From NCBI GenBank assembly GCA_001632435.1, contig KV424117.1, positions 1-44,689 on the forward strand: a DNA stretch of 44,689 nt, given 5' to 3'. Origin of the DNA: Calocera cornea HHB12733. Lineage: Eukaryota > Basidiomycota > Dacrymycetes > Dacrymycetales > Dacrymycetaceae. Every line of letters begins with the position of its first letter. Within the stretch, counting starts at the first letter, position 1. Below are positions 10,722 through 20,900 of this stretch, piece by piece. A program made the translations under genes and the position numbers. Under the pieces are notes generated by a model. It was not told the origin of the DNA, ran no database searches, and was given only the letters and a program-made list of their open reading frames with translations.

Positions 10722-11843
10722 TATGCTGCACCCTGCTGCCGGCTGGCCGTCCTCACCCTCCCCTTTCCTTCTCACTTCATCACTATTCATTCCTCTCATC
10801 TTCTGCCCAACCCTGGCCGGCCGGCCCATGATGTCTCGATCAAATCTCTCTCTCTATTCTCTCCAAGATTCTGTTCTCTTTCCGGATGGCGGACGCAACA
10901 CGACACGGGCCAACATCAGATCCCGGACGGATGACCAGCCGCAAGATCACTCTCTTTCCCTCACGTCCGTATATACTCGCGCACATGCGCTTATCACCGT
11001 CAGCAAGAACAATCCGGCCCGCCGCACGACCCATCCCCTAACCCTTGTCACACACTTGTACCACCCATCGGCGGGTGTCGATATCCAGCTGTCGGATCTC
11101 TCCTTTCTCTCTGGCATGACTATGCTGTCCGGCTGGCCGCACGACCGACTCCCCAAACCCTTGCAATGACTATTGATCCACCCAATCGGCCAGCCGGCCA
11201 ACACAACCTATATCACCGTCAAAAGCATTATCAACCCCCAAAAAAAGCTGTCGTCATTAACCTCCTTCACTCCGTTGCTCACCTGGTGGTCATCCCCGGC
11301 TACCTTCCTCCAACCCGCCCTCTACGTATGCTGCAGATGTTCTGAGTCGTTGTTGTATTTGGCCTGCTCTGTGCAATGCTTAGGTACCGCATAGGTACAT
11401 CATGTAGTAGCTGAGCTGAGCGCAATGTATTCAAGTTGAGCGGTCCTCCGGCCGGCTGTCCATCTGCCCGCGTTGTTTACCCAACGCGTCGCGATGGACA
11501 AGCTGTCACGTGTGCAATCCACGTGGATTCTCCCCCGCCAACAGCTCCCATCATTCCGTGACCTAACCGTGTCTTCCTCTCGCGTCCTCTTCTTCCAAGG
11601 ATCAATGGCCCTCTCCGAACTCGCCATCAATCGAGACTTCTTGTCCCCACAACCAACCAATGCACCAGGCAGGCACGCAAGCAGCCGCCCGGCCGGCCAC
11701 TTGATGGCTGCTCGAAATGACATCGAACAGCTGCTCACCTCTAAAGCGGCATTCCCCGCTCGTACGTCCCACTGTCTTCACTTCATCGATTGAGTGTGAT
11801 TCCATTCTTCATCCAGAGTCTACCCCACGGCGGTTCCCTCCGG
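10722..11843. other. Non-coding or unresolved stretch inside the element
   Basis: Pyrimidine-rich sequence between the GRF gene and the next plus-strand gene, with GC motifs near 10739, 10818, 11128, 11187, 11450 and 11690. A plus-strand frame beginning near 11497 (MDKLSRVQSTW) could be an upstream exon or a separate product, but it does not splice in phase to the next gene. Confidence 0.4.
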
Positions 11844-14800
11844 ATGTCTTTGCATCCCCAACCCTTGCCCGGAGTGCGCATGTCTTCCTGCTGTCCCCGC
11901 GTCCTCTGCTCATACCGTGTATCAAGCGGCTAGCACGGCCAGCCCGCCGGACGGCCACGGGGCTTGTCTAGGCTCGAATGATCTCTCACGGTCCGCTCTG
12001 CCCAAAACCCACGCACAGAAGAACCAATTCGTGCCCGAGACCCCTCACGCCTGGGTGGGAGCTAGTATGGCTTCATACGGCACTCCCATTCAGGAGAGCT
12101 GCGCACCCCTCGTCCGAGACCAGTTCTTGCCCTTTAACATGGCCGGCCAGCCCTTAGGAGCGAATGACAGTGGCTCTTCCCTTGCCGAGGCCGATATGGC
12201 TGGCGTGTTCGATCCGGAAGAGCTCGCCGAGCTTATGGTCCACTTCGAACAGCCTGCAACCTCGTCCATCCCCAATGAGTCGGCAGACTATGCCAATCTT
12301 CTGGCCTCTCTCCCCCCTTTCTTCGCGTTGGCCAACAATATGGAAGCGGACTCTGCTGCTGGTGGACAACCGGCTGGCCCAGGGGATGAATCTCGTACCC
12401 AGGATCAGAACATCGACTCTGGCTGGCCAGCTGGCGGCCAGGACGACGACAATGGTTTCTCAGGTCCCCCTCTGCCGCCGAATCCGAGCTCATCATCCAG
12501 TTCCTCGGGCTCACAGCATTCTCCGGCCAAGTCAACCCTGCCCCCCAGCCCGAAATCATCGTCCTCCGACAGCAAGAGTCGTTCGCCTTTCTCGGGAGCG
12601 TTGTTTGCTGCCCAAGAACGGGACCATCAATTGTGGGATCACAACTTGGATTCCAGCTTTGACTCGGATGAGGACGATGGCCAGGAAATTCTCGATCTAT
12701 ACAAGAAGCGAGCCGAGGCGATGTGTTCCGCTTACTACAAGGACACATATGGGCATGCCGTCGGCGCATTACCGCCGGACAGCCGGGTGGCCATTAAGAT
12801 CTGCCGGCAGATCACCCGAGGGTTTGTAGAGTTCCTTTGCGAGCACTACAGCCTACAACAACAACGGGTGTGGAAGGAAATCGGGGCTTTAGTGGGGTGG
12901 GCGCGTTCACTCAATGCATGGAATCTATTTCAACGGAAGTGGAGAGACGAGCAGCCGATCGGCCGTGAGTGGCTTGTCGATTTTGCATGCAGCTCAGACT
13001 AATCGTCCTTGACTAGAACGATTTGATGCAGCTGCGTGTCGAGCAGCTTATGCCGAACAGGCCGCTGAAGACCCGGTGGAGCTCCATGCGCGTCTATCAA
13101 CGTGGCACGAAACGCACATGGCTCCTGACGCTCGGGCCATCCAGCCGGCCGAACGGCGGAAAATCATGGCCGACTTGCTGAAATGTACCACCCACATGGT
13201 AGGATTCTTCCCCCGCATGTGTCTCATGAGCTCAACTGAACGTACACTGTAGTTCTCCATGTATGATCGATGCTGCGATATTGGAGCCAGGGTCGAGATT
13301 GGGTCCCTCCATCCTTTAGATGGTCAGGACATGTACCATGTTTATGAGACAAAGCGAATGCAAGGGGTACGTAAACGGAATGGCTTGATATACGTCAAGA
13401 TTGATCTGGATCCATTGTCAGTACACGCAGGAGGCATATCGTCGCACCCCGGATGGCTGCAAGATCGCTTGGGTGTACTTCACCGCGTACGTCAACCGGC
13501 CAGCCGGCCAGCCGCGCTATTCTCATTCAGTATCACACTGATTCTATTTTCAGGAAACAGGCACATTCCCAAGCTAATAACCCGCCTCCTACCGTGGTAG
13601 ATCGCCGACGCCCTGATAACCTGAAGACGGCTCGTGAGGATATCCAGAACACTGGCAAGCGCTTGCTGCGTACGTGCGGATGACCTCTGCGTACCTGTGT
13701 ACTGTGCTCACCACCTGCCCGCGTTTGTTCTAGACGAAATGAAGTTGCTGTCCAACCCCACGGCCACTCAGCCAGCCAGCTGTCCGTGGAGGGCCAGCTG
13801 GCTCAAATTGGCAATCAAGCACAAATGCACGCTGTTCAACTGGCCTGACGATGCCCCCTGGCCCCACGAGCTGCCAGCCCAGCTGCAAAATAGTGTCGAT
13901 CAAGATATTGTACCCATTTGGCGTGGCTTTACCACGCAGACTGTCGAGCAAGCTCCTCACGTAAAGTTGTGGTCCAAAGGTCTGTGTTTTGGTCAATTTC
14001 CGCGTAAGGCAGACATTGAGATTAATGACAGAAGCCATTCTCGATCCCTTGGGTGAAAACCCGCCACTGATCATGCGGTGCAATGGGGACACTTGGCGCT
14101 ATCGGGACGAAGAATCCCGGGTTCAAGAATCGGAAGACGACGAAGGCGGTGGACCCACCGGCCAGCTGGCCCGTTTGACCCCCAAGCGGCGCAAGGAGGC
14201 TGGCCGGCTGTCTAAACAAGTGAAAGGGAAACGCGATCCGGCACGGCTTCCTCCTCCTCGTGGACTATCAGAAGAATCACGTTCCGCCCTTCCGCGTCAG
14301 CCCACGCAGGTCCGGGACGAGGCGGGTCATTCCCGGCCAAATGGCCAGCCGTCCGGCCCTCCCAGCAGGGCTCAAGCATCGACTCTGAAGCGGAAGATGT
14401 CAGATATACCTGAATCTTCAGACGAGGAGCTTCCATCAGCGAGGACAGTCGCCCACCGAGAGCCCGGTGCAATTGAAGAGCCCGAGTTGGCTAGGGTTCG
14501 AGCAGATTCTGGCTTCACTACGGGAGTTGGACATCGACCCCCTGGCCCGCAGCATCAGTCCCATCGTGCCACATCGAGGCCAGCCAGTCGGCCGATAGAC
14601 CTTGCGGATCAGCCACTGCCAAACAGGGACTTACCTCATGACTATCTGTCAAGGAATGAACAGCATGGCGTAGTCCTCCCAACCTCTACCTCACGAGAAC
14701 ATGCACACGCGTATGGGTATGCACCGCACACGGACCTGCGAGCTACTACTGCTGTGGACGGCCGGCAGGCCCATCAAGCCGATTATACTCCCTTGCAGAC

Positions 14801-15206
14801 TGGCCATCGAGCTCGACATGCATTTCCTCCTCCTCCACATCATGCTCCGTCAGGGCGAACTGAGGGTGCTGGTGCTGCACCATGGTATGCTAGTCAGCCT
14901 GAATCCGAATTGCCCTCACGGCCTCCAATACCTCCTCCCTCCGGGGTGGGTAGCGACCCTCCGCATCGGGGCTGGGGGGGGTCGTTATTAGACCATGTCT
15001 CTTATCAACATGACGCACCATTCCCAGAGGGCGGTTATCAGCTTCCCCGTCCCCGCCCTATGCCAACAGTGGACAACATCGGCGAGCCGGCCGGCGCGTA
15101 CTGGCCAAGAGATGGAGGTGGAGTAATGGGTGGGCCACGCTATGGTGAGAGTAGCAGCCGGGATGCGCGGGAAATCAACCCTCGCCGTATCATTAGTCAC
15201 CGGTAG
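11844..15206 (+). CDS. 987-residue cargo protein of unknown function
   Basis: Eight exons (11844-11916, 11972-12964, 13017-13198, 13253-13366, 13422-13486, 13554-13669, 13734-13979, 14032-15206) join in phase. ATG 11844 is the only nearby start that reaches the second exon in frame. Residues 1-250 are acidic and Ser-rich with a poly-Ser run. A folded central region (about 250-590) includes KICRQITRGFVEFLCEHY, RSLNAWNLFQRKW, WHETHMAPDARAIQPAERRK and KHKCTLFNWPDDAPWP. The C-terminal 400 residues are disordered, with His/Pro-rich stretches. The NAWNLFQ segment followed by a helix loosely recalls an HMG-box helix 1, but I cannot assign the family. Introns 1 and 5 contain the GC motif; several others do not. 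Confidence 0.65.
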
Positions 15207-16430
15207 TAGTACCTCTAAATAGATGTTGTCAGAAGGTCACTGCGTGCCATACAGAAGCGAGTGCTTTCGCTATTGCCCCTGGCGTGGCCGGCTGGCCACT
15301 GGAAATGCGCGGTGAGACCGTGAGAGCATGCAACAAAACAAACGTCTTTCCAATGCAACTCGCTGCAGAGATCCATATCCATGCTAAAAACAGCTGTCTC
15401 CTTGCCTACATGGCCATAGGATGCCCTTCATAGGTAGGTACATTATTCCGCATGATCGATAAGATGGTCTTTCTGTACAGTTCACTATAAGTCAGAGGAT
15501 TGGAGCCGACTGGATCTGAACGGAAGTGTCGCCCCGTCCCCGTCACAGTTCATTGTAGTTTAGACATTCACCTCACTGCCCCGGATTCCAAACTTATTGG
15601 GTTCTGCATTCTTGACATTACCGTGTAGTAAACTCTTAATCTGGGAGAACGGCCAGCCGGCAGGCCTAGTGGAATACATTTCCCCATCTCAAAAGTTTCT
15701 CAACGTCAGCGATGCGACCTGTGGGATACCCGACAAAGTTCATGCAGATCACAGCAAGATGTCAACTATGTGAACGCATGCGCCGAACACTTCAAATGTC
15801 TCTACGCTCTTGAAGAGGACACCAATGTCTTGATCCTGGGCTACCAAAGTACCTATAAAACCGCTTTCCATTTGTCTATCATCCTCACGGTTGGGGGTGA
15901 GCAGCATGTCGTCTTAGGAAGCATCATGTGTGTGTACGATAAAGTGGGTCTGGCCGGCCGGCCAATGGCATGACATGCATCAGTGTCCCAACTTCTTCAC
16001 TCATTGTAGTACTGTGGAAATGAGTGATCATGATGTTGTATCTCGTTGGGTCAAGCCCGAGTGTGTGAGCCAGTTGTGGCGGCACAGTGGTATAGACTAC
16101 TAGTACTAGCCAGGACAAAATATAGGCAATGGTGCCAGTGGGCGGCACATGATCCTGCAAAACGGTCGGCAGGCTGGCTGGGAAGAGCATATGTGTGATG
16201 GAGTTTTGAAGTCACTCTTGAGTGCAACCGGATAGGAGGTCATATGTCTGTTGGTTCGGTCTGGATAATGTGGTGATCAATTAGCACCTTCTGTCCCGCG
16301 AGGCGTAGAATCCAATGTGGTACATATATTCTGCATGAGTGATCACCTTGAAAAGCTTTGGGCATGGGCATGGATGTCATTACGGCCAGCCAGCCGACTG
16401 TACTACGATACAACCTGGACCTAGGCTAAG
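15207..16430. other. Intergenic stretch inside the element
   Basis: This lies between the 3' ends of the plus-strand 987-residue gene and the minus-strand gene ending at 16431. GC motifs occur near 15286, 15650, 15951, 16170 and 16384. A minus-strand frame at 15924-16190 has one hydrophobic segment (AYILSWLVLVVYTTV), but I see no exon context to support it. Confidence 0.45.
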
Positions 16431-17912
16431 TTACTCGCCAGCGCTGTCCCCATCGTCGAGATCATGCCAATCAACCTCCGGACCTTCCAGCTCCATGTTC
16501 CCGTCCCATTCCACAGGTCCTCCACGAAAGGTCACCAGCTGAGCAAAGAGCAAACCCGCAAAATCGCGCTCAAGCCATTGGTAGCGACTGAGACCTTGCG
16601 CCTCTCCGGCTTCTTCCCAAGCGCGAACGAGAGGTGGTGTGAATCCCGTTGGTACCAACATATTGGGGCCGTGGTACGTATACGAAGCCACAGACAAGCG
16701 CCCAAAGACCTGTTGCAGGCGTATCGTTTGTGCATAAAGCCAATCTTCGAAGGCCAGCCGGCCGTTCATGCAAGGATCGTGGAGTAGCAGCACCACTTGT
16801 AGATCGGGCAAATAGATATAGAGCTGGCAAATCGAGGTAATCCATGCGTCGCTAACGGTTTGACGATCTTCGATTAGTGAACCGTGTGGGTGGGCCGGCT
16901 GACCGTGCTCACCAAAAATACATCCCAGCATGTTCCACATCGTAAGTCGTCGAGGGGCCCAACCGGAAGCGACGCAGAAGCGGACCTGCGACTCGCCCTT
17001 GCTCGATCAACATGTGTCGCTGTAATGGCGTGTAGACAAAAAATTCATTGCACCATCTGTTCTGGAACCCATCGTTGATAGCCGAGAAGGCTTCGCCGCA
17101 AATGGACACCGCAAGCGGTGCACTTGGGTGAGCCTCCTCATTGCGGGTATGAGTCTCGAACGTCCACGCCTGAGGTGCAGCCGGTGAATGGGGTCCGTTC
17201 GCTGTGGCTCCATATCGGTACAGCCGGCCGGCTAGCCGTTCATCCGTCCATGAGATCTCTTGCTGGGAATGGTCGTCCACAAGGTACCAGTTGCGCAGAA
17301 TTACCAGACGCAGCCAGGTTTGGGGTGTGGATCCAATGGGCAGCCACCGTGGGCATTCGGTCCAGAGAGGACTTCCTTGTTGAAAGTCTGCCTGGCAGAG
17401 CATGGGTGGGCATAAGACATCCATGGTGAGACGAGACGGATGAGGGACTTGACAGGCGGCGAGGCCAGGGGGACTCTCCACCAGCAGCTGCTTGGGTCGA
17501 CTATGCGTGTGGGCGGCAGGGGTGCTGTCTACACACAGCGTCAGTTCCTGACATATGGCCGGCTGGCTGCATGCCCAACATCTAGATACGTGAGGCGGAA
17601 GGAAGGGGGGCATATCGGGTCAGATCTGGCCATTTCATGACCAGATCTGGTTCGCCAATCAAATATCTGGTCGACGATCTGGCTGGACCCTTTGCGTTTG
17701 AGACAACAACTTGAATATGGCACTTCACGCGTCCTTCGTGGCACGGGTGGTGCTGTGTCTCTCCCATGAGTGGCAGGCATTGAGCGAGCGAAATGACATA
17801 CTGATGCCCATCGTTCTTCAGTTGGTTGGCCAGCCAGCCAGCCATGCAGGGTTCTCAACTGGCTGAAGTCTTCACTAAGATTCGCCATGCCTGCCCGCCC
17901 AAGCGCATTCAT
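16431..17912 (-). CDS. Minus-strand cargo gene, unknown, head-to-head with transposase
   Basis: Exons read on the minus strand start MNALGRAGMANLSEDF (17912; an internal ATG lies at 17888-17886). They continue HHPCHEGRVKCHIQVVVSNA, then a long exon with CPPMLCQADFQ, WLRLVILRNWYLVDD and FSAINDGFQNRWCNEFFVY, and end in an exon starting after MYF with CDAWITSICQLYIYLP and closing EVDWHDLDDGDSAGE. The splice junctions proposed keep phase: GTATGT...CACAG, GTATCT...GTGTAG and GTGAGC...TTAG. Length is about 440 residues. I recognise no domain; the Trp/Cys/His content suggests a globular fold. The second exon contains a cluster of the TIR palindrome. The 5' end overlaps the transposase start codon on the other strand. 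Confidence 0.5.
17621..17682. promoter_or_regulatory. Internal cluster of TIR-type AGATCTGG sites
   Basis: CAGATCTGG at 17621-17629, a perfect CCAGATCTGG at 17641-17650, ATCTGG at 17665-17670 and GATCTGG at 17676-17682 repeat the palindrome that occurs twice in each TIR. The cluster sits 205-265 bp upstream of the transposase start and inside an exon of the opposite-strand gene. It may be an operator where the transposase represses or activates its own gene. That role is inferred from motif sharing and position only. Confidence 0.5.
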
Positions 17913-20900
17913 CTCCCGGAAGCGTCACAGTCGAATTGAAGCACCATTCGACATTGCTACCCCCTCAGATGTCCCCCACCGACCACGGGAGAAGGAGTTT
18001 GCTGCAAAGCGACGCAAACACCGTGCCGCGTCTGGCCCAACGCTTCCTTCCATAATACCAGGCTCCCAGTATATCGGAGGTTCCCGATTTGACATCCCAG
18101 TCGACACGGAGCTACCACATGAGCCGGACTCACAGGAATGGGACGACGTTTGGAGAAACATCACACCTGAACAGCCAAGCGGTCGGCCAGCCGGCGAAAC
18201 ACGATACGCAGCCCAGAAGGAGCACACATATCAACGCTGGATGTCGTGTATGCCACTTCTCATCCAAAGCCTTCGAGAAGTCTACTCGAGCACACAGGGG
18301 TTCCAGCAACCGGCGAAGCATGTAGGGCACGGGCAATGTACTGAGACCTGCCAGAATACCCGGGGGCGCATAGTCGAGTGTGTAACCTTTGAAGGTGCGT
18401 CTGTATCGTGTACGGTGTTGTATGCTGGTGTTGACGGCCAGCCGTCCGCAGGCTTTCAAAAGCTGAAGATCGCATACTGCGTGGAACATCCTTTGGTTCG
18501 CACCTTGGTTCTTGGGGGGCTCTGGCCGAGTACGCCAACGAGCCCGAAAATGGCCTTCAGTCAAAGCCTCCTGCTTCATTTTTTGCATCTCTACAGAATG
18601 TCCGCGACACCACTGGATGCTTTCTGCGAAGGATTGCAGAGAAAGCAAGCTGACCACGGGTGGTTCTATCGAGATGGTACCAGTGTAAGCGGAGTCCCGC
18701 GGCCAGCCAGCCAGCAGCTGATGTACCCACCAGCAGGGCGTGTTGCAGGATCCATGGAGGCGCAGCTTCTCAGGTGCTGTCCTGTGGTATGAGCTGATCG
18801 ACGTTGCATGGCAGCGGCAATTGACAGCGGTGGTGGATGCCCAGCATCATCTAAGACAAGATCCCCAGGACGGCGCCAATCGGGACGATAATGGTCGACA
18901 GTGTGCCCGAGCATCCAAGAGGTTGAGACGCTTCTGTCCTGCATGCTTTGCACAGGAGATGTGGGGCCGACCGGCCAATGAGTGAGTTCAGGCGGTGTGC
19001 ACAGCTGGCCGTCATTTGAATGTTGCACTAGGGGACCAGATATCATTGTCTGCGCTGATGGAAATCGACAACTACGGCGCTTTCGTGGAGGTGTAGACAC
19101 GACGTCGGTCTACCAACCGGAGATCTTCATGACTGTCGAGGCGGTGGATGCAGTGGGCCAAGAAATGTCCCGTCTGAAGAACAGCCGGCCTGCCAACCAT
19201 GCGGCAGCACGGCTGAGCGCTGACGCTTTGGAACGCTGCAAGAAGTCGTTCAAAGTGGCTGATGAGGATGCTGCAATTGTTGACGAGCATCTCTTCGATC
19301 CCACCGGAGTCGTAGTGTTGTTATGTCGACACGATATACCACTGTTTGCTTGTGACATCACAACTCCAGGCGAACAGCAAAAGTATGTGATTGCGATGCT
19401 CTTGGCGCTGATGAAAGAACTGCCGAGCGCAGCAACGGTTGGATTGCTGTACGATATTGGATGCCAGTTGGATCACAGTTGTCGTCTTGTGAGCCGTCCG
19501 GCCGTCCAGCCATGTCTAGAGAATGCTAACAACCATGATGGTGTCGGTAGTACGGCTACTTGGGCGACGCCCAGTCCCGCGTTATCATGGGATGCAGCGT
19601 ATTGCACGCGTACGGTCATGAGTGGGCGTGTCAGGTAGCATACAATCCGCGGCGAAGAGAGGGTTTTGGGTTGAGCGATGGGGAAGGGAGCGAGAGGGTT
19701 TGGAGTCGGACACGGAGAGAGATCCCGATCCTCCGCAGAGCTGATGTATGCTTGTTCACTGCTTGGTACGGCCAGCTGGCCGTGCCAATTGTTTGGTCAA
19801 CTCTGATAATATGACAGAAATCACGCCGTGTTATGGCTCTTGATCGCAAGTTTCGTCATTGCGGAGAGACAATGAAAGAGCACCTTGGACGCTGGTTCAA
19901 CCAGAAATCGAAACTCCTAGGGTTTCAACAACACCGCGCCAAACAATTGCAGCATGATAGTGGCATGTCCGCCGCGGAATTAGCCCAGCAACATCAGCTT
20001 CAAGTGTCGCCTAGAGAGACAGAACAGACTGGTAAGCACTATCATGGGAGTGTGTTGGCCGGCCCGCCAGCCTAATAGCTGCACAGAATCCACGAAAGCA
20101 CTGGAGGCCAAAATTGACGTGTACAAGAAGTTGCAAAGCGAGATGCTGCGCGTCGAGACCATAATAAAGGAAGCTCAAGCGAGCGTGATACGGTCTCATG
20201 GCCGGCAGGCTGGCCACACGATATTCCAAGAGCTCAGAGACATCCATGCAGAGTTAATGAGGAAAGGCGAACAGCTGTTTGCCGAACTGCACATTGAGCA
20301 AGCATTTCCCGAGTTCCGAGGTGTATCTGGCGTATTCTTGCATTATTTGATATTAGCCAGACAGGAGAAGAAGAACATTAGAGAACGCGTCATAGGACAC
20401 ATGTGGGAGTTGGCACGCTTGCACCGAGCCCGAGGAGGAGGGAGGGAACCTTTAGGTGAGTGCTTGGCCAGCTGGCCACGTGAGAAAGTTCCAAACTTAG
20501 CGCCCAAAGGGACCAAACTCAGGGACCAGATATTGAGGGGTTATGGTCCTCGTTGGACAACGACTCAAGCGGCAATTCGACGTTACAATGGATACGTTGA
20601 CCAGCTCACGGCGCACTTCAACTCAGGCTGGAACATCCCGTTACCTCTGAAGCTTAATGCCAACACATTGGAACGTCCCACGGAAGATCACCATTTGCTA
20701 GACGATGTCTGGTGGCCGGCTGTCCAAACACCGCCCGCTTGGGTGACCAACGACGATGTACGGCACGGAGTCACAGGCTGGCTACTAGCTGCTCGATGCG
20801 AGGAAGAAGAACGGCGCTTAGAGTGGGAGGCTGAGAACATGATGGGCTGGTGGGCAGAGGAGCGGGAGGCATTAGAGAGTGCAATTGCTACGTGCAGCAG

